Assembly (NCBI RefSeq): GCF_035083965.1
Contig: NC_089732.1
Location: 10,431,424-10,495,423, forward strand
Direction of reading: 5' to 3'
DNA length: 64,000 nucleotides
From: Branchiostoma lanceolatum
Taxonomy: Eukaryota; Chordata; Leptocardii; Amphioxiformes; Branchiostomatidae
Part shown: positions 48,691 through 60,331 of the stretch, piece after piece
Numbering within the stretch: the stretch's first letter is position 1
Layout: each line of letters begins with the position of its first letter
Program-made: the position numbers and the translations under genes
Notes under the pieces: generated by a model
Databases searched by the model: none
What the model was told of the DNA's origin: nothing
What the model saw: only the letters and a program-made list of their open reading frames with translations

Positions 48691-49446
48691 TAATTGGGTA
48701 CCTGCCCAAATCAAATGGAACAACACATCGATGATCTTAATTGGGTACCTGCCCAAACCATGTGTAACAACACATCCATGACTTTAATTGGGTACCTGCC
48801 CGACAAGGCTAGGGAGGTAGAGGGAGCCTGTCCCCTGCATTCTGGTAAAGATCCAGCCCATCACCAACAATAGACTTTAATTGGGTACCTGCCCGACAAG
48901 GCTAGGGAGGTAGAGGGAGCCTGTCCCCTGCACTCTGGTAAAGATCCAGCCCATCACCAACAATAGACTTTAATTGGGTACCTGCCCGACAAGGCTAGGG
49001 AGGTAGAGGGAGCCTGTCCCCTGCACTCTGGTAAAGATCCAGCCCATCACCAACAATAGACTTTAATTGGGTACCTGCCCGACAAGGCTAGGGAGGTAGA
49101 GGGAGCCTGTCCCCTGCACTCTGGTAGAGATCCAGCCCATCACCAACAATAGAGCACATTACTTAATACTAACTACTGCGTGCACAGTGCGCCTACATTT
49201 ACATATCCAAATGACCATCCCTAATGACAATGACATTACATTGCCTACCTGTTTAGGTGAGCTAGAACATACAGAAATGTCAGCCCAAACCAGGTGTAAC
49301 AACACATCCATGACTTTAATTGGGTACCTGCCCAAACCAGGTGAAACAACACGACTTTAATTGGGTACCTGCCCGACAAGGCGAGGGAGGTAGAGGGAGC
49401 CTATCCCCTGCACTCTGGAAGAGATCCAGCCCATCACCAACAATAG
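48690..49446. repeat. 93 bp tandem repeats (four copies) plus satellites of the same family
   Basis: Units start at 48781, 48874, 48967 and 49060 (exact 93 bp spacing). Each begins ACTTTAATTGGGTACCTGCC, continues CGACAAGGCTAGGGAGGTAG and ends CACCAACAATAG. The units differ at only one or two sites. A fifth separated copy is at 49354-49446. Short AATTGGGTACCTGCCC pieces also precede the array near 48695 and 48738. Confidence 0.92.
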
Positions 49447-49473
49447 AGCACATAACCTACTGCGTGCACACGG

Positions 49474-51313
49474 TTGACTTATCTGGCTGCTCTACACAAG
49501 GAAGATGGTATAGACTCATTGTTTGTTCCCCTTGTATATTTTTTTGTTTTCAAAAAATAATGTTTGAGGTCTAAATAGGTTTGATTGAAACTAAAACAAC
49601 CTTCATGGCAGTTTCCTTCAAATTACCTCATGACTCATAGATCGTTTTCTCCCTACGAACATCTTAAGTCACTACTTTCAATTGTGGTTATAAAACAAGT
49701 TAACAAAGAAGAGTATAACGAGAAGCTAGATAGTACAGAACACAAAATGTCTCTATTACAATCCATAGTCTTTTCCACAAACATGCTAATCAACTTACTG
49801 AGTAGTAAAACCGGAAGGCGGGAGAAAATAGAGAAGATCAGGCAAGTAACCAGTGCAGGGATCCAACCTCCTGGGTTATAACACCGGGAACGAACCAGAC
49901 TACAAACGTTGCATCGGCAAATGAGAGAAAAATCATAAGAGAAAGATAGTGTAGTCCTGGAAAATACCTACCTCCGTGGAGGGGGCTCTGAAGACTCAAA
50001 CCCAGATCGTACACCGTATTCGTGTACGTACAACGTGCTAGCGATCAGAACAATAGAGACAGTAACCATATCTATTACTGTACATCAACATTGGAACATT
50101 TTGGGGTGTGCTCTCTTTTCAGTATTATGTGCAAACTACACCACCATGCCTCGGAGCTTTGCTCTGACGTTCCCCTCGCCGGCACTATGAATTTCAGCCC
50201 CAATTTGGGAATAAGGAGCCCTGGTGTTGCTGCAAGCCAAATGTCGGCTATTCAAAGCCTTCGGGCAAGCAGCCCGCACCAGCATCATAGTCCTGTAAAC
50301 AAGGCATACAATTTGGGTGTCCGCTCAGTCCAGACTTCGTCCATGCAGGACTCGGTGGTGTACAATAGTCCAATCTGTTTGCACTTTAGGCCCTTAATAA
50401 TGGCCTGTTGGGAGGATCATTGTCCCAATCCCACACCGTGATGGTGATAACCCCTGCGTTTGTGTAAATGTACAGCAATAGATATGATCACTCTACTCTA
50501 TGGTTCTAAACTCTCGCAACGTTGCACGGACAAGAACACGGCGTACAATTTGAATATGACTCGACAGAACCACCCGCAACGAAGGCAAGTATCTTATAGG
50601 ACTGCACAGTCTTCCGCCTATGATTTTCCTTTCATCTGCCAAGGCAATGTTCGCAGTCAGGGTCCATCCCGGTACTGTAACCCAGGAGACCGAATCCCCT
50701 GCACTGGTCACGTGACCGACATTTTCTGTTTTCTTCCACCTTACGATTGAACTCCTCAGCAAGTTGGTTTGCATGTTTGTGAAAAGCACTATACATCATA
50801 AAGAAGACATCTTGTATCCTCTTCTTTCTAACTTCTCGTTATATACTCCATCGTTTAGCTGATTTTGGAACCACAATCAAAATAGGTGACGGAAGATTTG
50901 AGTGGATGGCTAAAGTTGTAAATCGAAGAGAAACCAGATTGGCATAGAAGTTGTTTTTAGAAAAGCTGTTTTCACCTAACTTTGAATTCTACGACAGAAT
51001 CTGCATTCGACTAGAAATGTATACGTAAGTCCAAAATGTGATTGAATTTGAGAGTATCTTACTTTCAGATATACCATCGTTTTCCCATAAACTTCATCAG
51101 ACAAATGAAATGTCGAAGGACTTTTTTTAGTTTCTTTCAACAATGACTGCTGAGACATATAGATGTATATGTGGGTGTGATGCTGTGAAGATCAATGTCA
51201 AAGGTCAGCGAATGCGTGATTTGCAATGTTGAGACCCTGCCTCTGGACCAAAAGGTCAGGGGCAGTCGAATCCCCGCTGTTGTCGCTCATCGTGCAAGGG
51301 TTGCAGTCTCAGG
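49474..51313. mobile_element. 1.84 kb fold-back unit, copy 1
   Basis: The unit recurs in direct orientation about 2755 bp downstream. Within it, the left arm (about 49650-50110) and the right arm (about 50450-50905) are diverged inverted copies: for example CACAAACATGCTAATCAACT on the left versus CACAAACATGCAAACCAACT read on the minus strand of the right arm. The central loop contains a 139-codon frame (50022-50441) without recognisable domains. This architecture suits a fold-back or long-TIR non-autonomous element. Confidence 0.7.
51225..51290 (+). repeat. tRNA-like segment, copy 1 (possible SINE head)
   Basis: CCTCTGGACCAAAAGG resembles an anticodon arm and is followed by AGGGGCAGTCGAATCCCC, a T-arm-like hairpin with a B-box-like core. 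The second copy at 53988-54054 has cleaner pairing (CCTCTGGACCAAGAGG and GGGGTGCGAATCCCC). No convincing D-arm or acceptor stem was found, so this is not called a functional tRNA. Confidence 0.3.
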
Positions 51314-51410
51314 TAAAACATGGATTTTACTAGGGTACCTGCCCAAACCAGGTGTAGCAACACATCTATGACTTTAATTGAGTACCTGCCCAAACAACAA
51401 CACTTCCATG

Positions 51411-51503
51411 ACTTTAATTGGGTACCTGCCCGACAAGGCTAGGGAGGTAGAGGGAGCCTATCCCCTGCACTCTGGTAGAGATCCAGCCCATCACCATCAA
51501 TAG
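51411..51503. repeat. isolated copy of the 93 bp repeat
   Basis: ACTTTAATTGGGTACCTGCC...CACCATCAATAG matches the array units at 48781-49152, but sits between the two copies of the 1.84 kb duplication. Confidence 0.85.
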
Positions 51504-52227
51504 AGCACACATTACCTAATACTAACTACTGCGTGTACAAAGTGCGCCTACACTATATAATACAAATGATCATACTAATGATAATGACGTCACATTGCCT
51601 ACCTGTTTGGGTGAGCTAAAACAGACAGAAATGTCAGACCACCCTTCATAGGCTCCCCTAGTACTGGTGCAGCTTTACCACCCCCCACCCCCCCTCGTAC
51701 TGGCAGGTACCGACTTAAGATGTTACAGAACCAATGATAATTATAAAGCACCTTATTATCACAGTAGGATGATGCAATGTTTAAACGCACAATTTTAAAC
51801 TATTAGAATCGTAAAACTATTCGTTAGGAATTCACATATACACAGTAGCTTATATATCAGCATACACTAAAGTTTGCTGTCCAAGTTGGAACGTTGTTGA
51901 AATAACCGCAGGTACATGTGAAATCAAATCGAAGTCCACAACATGTTTTTTTTATTATGAGACCAGCTGAAATACATGATGTACATACATTGAATAATTT
52001 ATTCATAATAGCTTCAGGGCACAATGTCACAAACTTTAATGTCCATTAACTTTATTTCACATCTTTATTAATAATTGTTGCATATGACAATTTCGTGGCG
52101 AAAATCATCAGAATTCGAATTACTGCGTTGAAAACAAAAATGTCTTCACACAAACTTGCAGTTCATCATAGACGTTTACAGCAAGCCGTCTGCTGTGCAA
52201 GCTAGCTAGTGTTGAGTCAAGTGTATG
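51504..52227. other. spacer between the two duplicated units, no gene recognised
   Basis: AT-rich DNA with a C-run near 51681-51694. No gene or defined repeat seen. Confidence 0.5.
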
Positions 52228-54074
52228 TTGACTTACTTGGCTGCTCTACACAAGGAAGAGCTCAGAAACATTGTTGTAGACTCATCATTTGTTCCCCGTG
52301 TATTTTGTTTTCAGAAAAATAGTGTTTGAGGTCAAAATAGGTTTGGTTGAAACAAAAACATGGCACAGTTTCCTCCAATTTACCTCATGACTCATACAGA
52401 TCTTACTCCTACGAAAGTCTTAAGTTACTACTTTCAATTGTGGTTATAAAACAAGTTAATAAAGTAGAGTATAGCGAGAAGCGAGATAGTACAGAACATA
52501 AAATGTCTCTATTACAATCCATAGTCTTTTCCACAAACATGCTAATCAACTTACTGAGTAGTAAAACCGTAAGGGGGAAGAAAACAGAGAAGATCAGGCA
52601 GGTAACCAGTGCAGGGATCCAACCTCCCGGGTTATAACACCGGGAACGAACCAGACTGCAAACGTTGCATCGGCAAATGAGAGAAAAATCATAAGAGAAA
52701 GATAGTGTAGTCCTGGAAAATATCTACCTCCGTGGCGGGGTCTCTGAAGACTCAAGCCCAGATCGTACACCGTATTCGTGTACGTACAACGTGCTAGCGA
52801 TCAGAACAATAGAGACAGTAACCATATCTATTACTGTACATCAACATTGGAACATTTTGGGGTGTGCTTTCTTTTCAGTATTATGTGCAAACTACACCAC
52901 CATGCCTCGGAGCTTTGCTCTGACGTTCCCCTCGCCGGCACTATGAATTTTAGCCCCCATTTGGGAATAAGGAGCCCTGGTGTTGCTGCAAGCCAAATGT
53001 CGGCTATTCAAAGCCTTCGGGCAAGCAGCCCGCACCAGCATCATAGTCCTGTAAACAAGGCATACAATTTGGGTGTCCGCTCAGTCCAGACTTCGTCCAT
53101 GCAGGACTCGGTGGTGTACAATAGTCCAATCTGTTTGCACTTTAGGCCCTTAATAATGGCCTGTTGGGAGGATCATTGTCCCAATCCCACACCGTGATGG
53201 TGATAACCCCTGCGTTTGTGTAAATGTACAGCAATAGATATGATCACTCTACTCTATGGTTCTAAACTCTCGCAACGTTGCACGGACAAGAACACGGCGT
53301 ACAATTTGAATATGACTCGACAGAACCACCCGCAACGAAGGCAAGTATCTTATAGGACTGCATAGTCTTCCGCCTATGATTTTCCTTTCATCTGCCAAGG
53401 CAATGTTCGCAGTCAGGGTCCATCCCGGTACTGTAACCCAGGAGACCGAATCCCCTGCACTGGTCACGTGACCGACATTTTCTGTTTCCTACCACCTTAC
53501 GATTGAACTCCTCAGCAAGTTGATTTGCATGTTTTTGTGAAAAGCACTATACATCATAAATAAGGCATCTTGTATCCTCTTCTTTCTGACTTCTCGTTAA
53601 ACTCTTCTTCGTTTAGCTGATTTTGGAACCACAATCAAAACAGGTGACGGAAGATTTAAGTGGATGGGGAAAGGCCTGTAAGTGGTAAATCGAAGAGAAA
53701 CCAGATTGACATGGAAGTTGTTTTTAGAAAAGCTGTTTTGACCTAACTTTGAATTCTACCACAGAATCCCCATTCAACTAGAAATGTAAGTCCAAAATGT
53801 GATTGAATTTTACAGTAGCTTACTTTCAGATATACCACCGTTTTCTCATAAACTTCATCAGACAAATGAAATGTCGAAGGATTTTTGTAGTTTCATTTGA
53901 CAATAGCTGCTGAGACATAGATAGGTATATGTGGGTGTGATGATGTGTTAAAGATCAATGTCAAAGGTCAGCGAATGCGTGATTTGCAATGTTGAGACCC
54001 TGCCTCTGGACCAAGAGGTCAGGGGTGCGAATCCCCGCTGTTGTCGCTCATCGTGCAAGGGTTGCAGTCTTCAG
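52228..54074. mobile_element. 1.84 kb fold-back unit, copy 2
   Basis: This is the direct repeat of 49474-51313. The 139-codon loop frame at 52778-53197 differs from copy 1 by only about three bases, two of which change residues. The flanks are more diverged and carry small indels (the offset drifts from 2754 to about 2760). Confidence 0.75.
53988..54054 (+). repeat. tRNA-like segment, copy 2
   Basis: CCTCTGGACCAAGAGG can form a five-pair stem, and GGGGTGCGAATCCCC a four-pair stem with a seven-base TGCGAAT loop. That spacing is what a tRNA 3' half would show. The upstream half does not fold as a D-arm by eye. Confidence 0.3.
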
Positions 54075-54474
54075 GACGGGATGTTGAAATAATTTACCTC
54101 TTCAGCATGAATATGAATATCATAAAAGTATGTACATATAACACATTTATCATGATAAAAGAAGCCGACGCCTTGGTGTGCACACAACTTTATTTACTAT
54201 GGTACGATGCAGTAGAATGTGCAACGTATCTCGTAGCCTCTTCAGTGTAAAATAAAAGTCTGCAAAGACAGTTTGTACATGTATAGTCTTTATCATATGG
54301 CAATCATCACATACATTTCTAAAATTTCTGAACCGGTCTTTGTTTTGTCAACACCTACCCACATACCAAATATCAAAAATCTGTTCACAACTTCTTGAGT
54401 TATGAGTTGAAACGGTAGTGCTGCATGAGCGCATTCAGATCATCAAAGAACATGGAAGCTTTGATTAAATAAAA

Positions 54475-54562
54475 TGTGGAGCAAGCGGGAGTGGGATGTG
54501 GAGCAAGCGGGAGTGGGGTGTGGAGCAAGCGGGAGTGGGATGTGGAGCAAGCGGGAGTGGGA
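54475..54562. repeat. 22 bp minisatellite, four copies
   Basis: TGTGGAGCAAGCGGGAGTGG followed by GA recurs four times with one G/A variant. Confidence 0.95.
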
Positions 54563-54605
54563 TGGATAGAAATTAAAGGAAATTTAACTGACCTGATTTT
54601 AAATA

Positions 54606-54744
54606 GTCTCCAAGCAAATGTAAGGATCCGGAGGAAACCAATGACTACAAAAGGTCGATACTAGAGAAGATAACAAAAGATATGGCAACAGGTAGGAACC
54701 ATTGTCAGTGAGAATGAGCCGGATCCTTACATCTGCTTGGAGAT
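54606..54744. mobile_element. inverted-repeat element, 139 bp
   Basis: GTCTCCAAGCAAATGTAAGG followed by ATCCGG pairs with CCGGATCCTTAC and ATCTGCTTGGAGAT; one mismatch is visible in the arms. The end ACATCTGCTTGGAGATTA also occurs in LEXM intron 7 (19895-19912), suggesting a dispersed family. Confidence 0.65.
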
Positions 54745-55474
54745 TAATTTTGCAGTCTGTATGGCATCCAGGACATCATGCAGCAGATTCGGAAATCCAT
54801 CAGTGAGTGGTGGGGAGGGCGAGGGCGCTCACATTCTCATCTATCCAATGGCTTTACTCGACCTGAAGTAAACAACACAACAGGAGTCTCAAAAGTCTAG
54901 CTTCGGTAAAGGCATCAAATGTCGATGAGGAAAACACAAAAGAGCGCATTAATGTGGCGTCATCTGTGAATTCCGTACCTATAGCTCAAATGTTACACTG
55001 TATTCTGATCTTTCAATGTTTACAATATGGCGGACAGTTTTTGTTGCCAGGACAATATCGCCACTGAAGTTGATATGCAAATTAGGATCACGTAACTGGA
55101 TGCGCTGTATGCACGACCACAGGAACAGGAGCAATAAATCGTACAGGTTGCATATTCAAACATCGAAAATACAACCATTCTATCCGATAGGTAAATAGGC
55201 CATTAAAAATTGACAATGATAGGCTGAAAGCAAGTAGGTTTACAAACCTTCCTACGTCACAGGAACACACAATAAATGGCGCTATTTACATGTTTACACT
55301 CATACATAATTATGCAAATGACGTGACAAGAAACCAGGTGCGTATCTCCAACCCTCCCCTTCCCTCAACATGCCGTGCATTTCACGTTAAACGTTCGGAT
55401 ATTAATGAAACAAACTATCAACAGTGGCGCTTTTACCGACACACTAAGAGGCATCTCCTGTTTTGATATTTACA

Positions 55475-56202
55475 GCATCACCTAACCGTCGTAAAAGAGT
55501 CGTCAAAATAGTCCGTGTTGCAAGAGAAAAATACACTAATACTTCCACAAACGACAACATAGCAAAAAAAGCCAACCGTGGTTGAAAACGCTCGCTGTCA
55601 TATACTAAACAACAAAAGAAGAATGTACACAATATAGATTTTTACTTACTTGTTTCGCTGGAAAATGAAGAATCAGTATTGTTTGTCCGGCTTCGCGTTG
55701 CAGAGGGAGACGGGTTGTGTGTGCCCAGCTATGACTGCGGCGAAAAACAAGGACAATATCCATGAATATATGTAACGTTACATCAAATTATCTCGTTCAA
55801 TATGTGACTATCATAAAACACTTGTTCACAATTAAGTCGCAATGCCTCAGCTTGAAATCTTTGCTGTAAAACTTTCAGTACAGTTTCTCCGCCCTTGTTC
55901 AAGGTTTTATCAATTTCCGAAAAGTCGTCTGTTATTTTCACAAGCCTTTGTTATGTCCAGTTTCAACTGTACGGTAAAAATACACAAGACACGAGTTGCC
56001 GACCACACTGTATTGCTTTGCTGACAAATCAACACTTTTCGTCGAAAACACCAAGAAGATTTTTCTGGAAGCTTACCTGTATGGTTCTGCGTCACATGTT
56101 TGAATCCAAAGCCATCCGACTGCCCTTCCAAGCTCTTCCGCAAGATTTTCCGGCAATTCTCGCCCATGGTATTCCAGAAGCCCTTCTCCGCAATTTTTGT
56201 GG
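55475..56202 (-). CDS. possible small two-exon gene of unknown function
   Basis: On the minus strand a frame upstream of 56069 encodes MGENCRKILRKSLEGQSDGF and then GFKHVTQNHT, ending at a consensus donor CAG|GTAAGC. At about 55618 an acceptor (TTGTTGTTTAG) opens an exon that stays in phase and encodes YDSERFQPRLAFFAMLSFVE, then VLVYFSLATRTILTTLLRRL, stopping near 55444. The join would give a short protein with one hydrophobic stretch near its C-terminus. A longer in-frame start at 56287 is possible. The real coding end lies slightly left of the listed start. No family recognised; two good splice sites could be chance. Confidence 0.3.
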
Positions 56203-56757
56203 ACAAATCTCCGCGAAAATGTGAGAAAATTGCAAGTTTTGTGTGTCGAAAGTTGGAACTTTTGGACACGTCGTGCACACGGACCACGCTACATCAGGAA
56301 TGCAACACCTGGTGAACCTGATGTCATCGCGGCGGGAAATTTGAATATCACGTGAGGTAATTCAGGCAAGGGGCGTCTCTGATTGGCCACGAAGGTACGA
56401 TATAATTGATTAAAGACATGCTGACAAAGACTTCATATTAAAATCCTTTTCTAATTATTCGTGACCTTTTTACCTTATCAACTCAAAGTAAGAAACTCGT
56501 GTAAAACTGATGAATAAAAAAAGAAACCCTGCCTAAGGCTTGGTTTACGCAAGAATTTCTAACCTCGGGTTTGGAGTGGGCGCCGAATACTCTGAGCAAA
56601 CTCGGAGTGTGCTCCGAGATTAATGGAAACGTGTGTGTAAAAAGGGCCTTAGGATACCTGTAGTGCCGATATTCACCTGTACAGTTACGTTGGCATGTGA
56701 CGTTCATCACATGTTTATTACCTTTGCTAAGAAGGTTAATATGTTTTCGGTAGCGTT

Positions 56758-56761
<4 letters not shown>

Positions 56762-56795
<34 letters not shown>
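56762..56795. repeat. TG dinucleotide microsatellite
   Basis: About 16 uninterrupted GT units are seen directly, abutting the dispersed repeat that follows. Confidence 0.95.
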
Positions 56796-56797
<2 letters not shown>

Positions 56798-57560
56798 AGA
56801 CCAGCATAACTCAAGAAGGCCTGGATGGATTGTCTTGATATTTGGTTTGTGGGTAGGTCTTGATGAGACCCGGAAATGATTAGATTTTGGGCCCCCTAGT
56901 GACTCCCAAAAGTGCTGCAGCGGAAATTCCTGTTTTGATATCTCGTGTTCAGGACATGCTATGGTCCTGATTGTTTATTGGTAGATCTCTCTTTGGACAG
57001 AAAGTAAGTGGTATAGGCTTGGGCTCCCTAGCGCCTTTCTTGGAACTGCAGGAGCAGGTTTTGCTTCAGACCTTGAAAGGGAATAACTCAAAAAGGGCTT
57101 GATGGATGGTCATGATTTTCGGTATGTACATAGCTTGAGTACTGATTTATACAATTAGATACTTATTTTGCGATTCGGTACCTACTTTGCATATGAGGAA
57201 AGTGTATACATCCGCCACATTTTATGATAGGACTCTCAAACATGTGACATATGTAAGTGAGGAAGATAGAAATATTAAAAGATATCAACTATGCAAATGA
57301 GGACTTTATTTGCATAATTAATGAGAAAATACTATAACTCAAGATGGGGTTGACTAATCATCAAGATGTTTGGTAGATAGGCAGCTTAAGTGTTGCCTTG
57401 TATCATATTCTAATTTGCATACCTAATGAGGTAATTCCAAAAACCAGCTGGGTTCCATGATATGACTATTCAAATATGTGACATTTGTATCTAAAGAAGA
57501 GAGGAATGTTGATATATAGAAAAGATGCTAAAAAACTAATTTGCATAATTAACGAAAAAC
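56798..57560. repeat. dispersed repeat family R2, copy 2, with longer extension
   Basis: The first 100 bp match 40428-40530. The DNA after it reiterates a looser theme: ATAACTCAAAAAGGGCTTGA...GGATGGTCATGATTTTCGGT, then ATTTGCATAATTAATGAGAA, which comes back near 57300, 57410 and 57540. This looks like a longer copy of a family made of diverged sub-repeats. No coding frame. Confidence 0.6.
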
Positions 57561-58247
57561 TGCTATAATTCCATACTGGTAAATGACAGCAATTTCATAG
57601 TTGTGGCATTTGCATCTGAATGTGAGCATGGCTGAATTAAATTATGACAATAAGGACCTCGATTGCATAATTGATGATAAATGTTACCCTCATACTTTGT
57701 TACAATTTCTGTTACTTGGGTGGAGAAGATGATCAACTGGTATGATTTATAATCAACAAGAAACACCCTAATACGTCAGTCATGAAGGTTAGAATCATTT
57801 GGCGAAGGTGTGAGGTCGTGGAACTCTAGTTGTAACTTACTTGAAAAATGTCAAATTTGAGAAAGATTATATCCTTAACGTCCAGAAACAAATTCACGAC
57901 TCGTCTGACCTTTATGATTAACAAAGAAAACATCACAGTGCAGTTCAAACAAAACTTTGTACTGCAGCCTTTGCGATAACTATAGATCGCCGTTGGGTTA
58001 TATTTTCAGCCGCTAGACGGCGCTTTTGATCCATGTGCCAGTTACCGGTCCTATCGTGATGGCGAACGACTTCTATACTCACCTACAATCGGTTTTCTGT
58101 TGTTTCCCATCGTCCGTGTCATAATGAAAACCATTTTCACTCTCTTTGTGATACTACATGTAATACGCTGTCATGATAGTTGATTGAACCTGGAAGGGTC
58201 ATACCTTTAAACTTGCTTAAGTTGTTTCTGTGAACTTTGTAGACCTG

Positions 58248-58445
58248 CCATCGGTTAGCCTCCATGGCAGGCTCTGAACCGGCCTTAATGGGGGCTCAAT
58301 AATACACCTTTTGCAGCCAGCCCGTAACCATCAGCCACCCCGTAACCATTTTGCCGGCTGATAGTTACAGGGTTGGCTGATAGTTACGGGTTGGCTGCAA
58401 AAAGTGTAAGCCGGTTCAGAGCCTGCAACGGAGGCTACCATCGGT
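58248..58445. mobile_element. 182 bp MITE with 8 bp target duplication (hAT-like)
   Basis: The element 58256-58437 has terminal inverted repeats TAGCCTCC / GGAGGCTA that continue with a few mismatches through GGCTCTGAACCGG and the GTAACYATCAGCC blocks. It is flanked by perfect 8 bp direct repeats CCATCGGT at 58248-58255 and 58438-58445. An 8 bp duplication with short inverted ends is typical of hAT-derived MITEs; the superfamily is inferred. Confidence 0.85.
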
Positions 58446-60331
58446 AACTATAATTACATAAAATAACTGTACAACTTCAAATTTATCATAATTCCAGGTT
58501 TGGTAGATACTATAGTGATTTCATTTTGATTTATAGTGCAGTATGAGTGATAGATACTATAGTGCAGTATGAGTGTTCTGAAAAAAAAATACAAGAACGT
58601 TTTCTGAAATAAATGGATTTATTTTTGTACAGGATAAATTAGTGTTGTTTTTTGTACAAAAGGTGGTAGACAAAATGAGTGAATAAAAAATGTATCTACA
58701 AAAGTTGTCTTCACTTTCATTGAAAGTTATATAAGCGGTAATCATAAACATGACCCCAATAAAATCAAGTCACCATCTTTCTTCCTATTTTCCTAACAGT
58801 ACTTCCCTTAGTAACACACCTTTTCTGTTGACATTTAGTTTCTGTACCAACACTGTTTCCAGAAAAACACTTCATCAAAGCTACTGAATTCTACTATACT
58901 TTTCCAGCTCTTGTGGGAATGATAGCATCATACATGTTAAAATTCACGACCAACGAAACCTAAGTAAAATGTCTGACCTAAACCATTGTATCCTTACCCT
59001 ATGTGCACTTGGAATGGCATCTTCAAACATTTCTCTCCTCATACCAAAACATCTAATAAATGATCATCAGTGTGCATTGTAGTCATGCGAAGGCGTAACT
59101 TGTTAGGACACAAAGCATGTCATGATTCAGTTTCAAACGCTACGTTCAGTTTAAGCTTGCCACGATTACTATTGTTACACATTGGCAGCATTATGGATGT
59201 CATGGAATAAAGATGTGGAAAGCAGTTACGTCTTATCAGCAACAACAACTCTCCCCTTAATGTCTTGATTTTCTTGATCTGCCACATTAAAACAATAACT
59301 CTTAAGATCATGTAAGCAAGACTTATTTTTGAACAGTAGAGAAAACTTGCATTAAGCGGCTTTTGACATATGCGGCTGCATGGCTACACAGGACACTGAG
59401 GCTTAGACAACTATCGGACTCTAGACAGTAGGCCAGTGAGGTAGTGGTAGTGTTGGGTGCATATCAAGATTGAGAAGTAACATTTTGGTTTTGCACATGA
59501 CCACAGGAAATATTGCCTTCTAACACTGGTGGGGTTTTCAGAGGACTGTGTTGATGCACATGGCAGTACTACAGTTATATTTCAAACATTTCCTATGTCA
59601 TGATTTCACAAAACATACGTTTGAACAGACCAGTCCCAGCAGACTTTCCTAACAATGCATACAGGTCCCCAAAAAAACTACATGCATAACTTACATCTAG
59701 AGTCTATAGATACTGACATGTTATTGCAGGAATTAAAATTTCTATGATACAGTTCCATACAGTGCATATATAAATCTATATACAAAAGGGTACTAATAGT
59801 GGAAACAACTTACTTTGTACACGGGCCACTTGTATAAAAATGATAGGCTTGTGCTCAATAGTTAGGCCACCAAGGATACATTGTTGTACAATGCATTATT
59901 TAAGGAAATAAGTATAATGAATTTATTTCTTGCTTAGAACTAACTACAATGGTGTACCAATAATAGCAAAGGATATTTTGATACCAAGTGTCATGGAACA
60001 TATAAAAAGTAGAAAAGTTTATGCAAAATAGTGTCATATGACTTCTCTTGGCATCCAGTTACATTGTTGGAATTTTTCTTTCTTTTCTCAGCTATGTATA
60101 TGAATATTGTACTGTAAGTTGACATAACAATACTCTTACCAGAATAAAAGTACAATTCTGTCTGACAGTTCTAGCTGTAAGGCACTGGAAACATTCAATT
60201 TGTGGAATGACAATGTCCAGTTCTCCTGAAACAGTCGCATTCACAAAAATTTGCTATTCTGTTCTACGGGTCCCTTCAACAGTCAGTAAAATTGCTCGCC
60301 CAAAGCTTAGCCTCTATTTGCATAAAAATCC
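58446..60331. other. probable 3' UTR and downstream spacer of the minus-strand gene
   Basis: No gene is seen. Minus-strand AATAAA signals lie at 59937-59932, about 395 bases past the stop of the gene ending at 60332, and again near 58620, so part of this stretch is probably transcribed as 3' UTR. Confidence 0.45.

Noticed and set aside
48781-49152. Evenly spaced repeats that superficially resemble a CRISPR array
   Set aside because: The units are contiguous 93 bp tandem copies without unique spacers, and this is eukaryotic DNA.
50022-50441. 139-codon frame repeated at 52778-53197 as a possible gene
   Set aside because: It sits in the loop of a duplicated fold-back element, has no recognised domain, and two of the three or so differences between copies change residues, so selection for coding is not shown.
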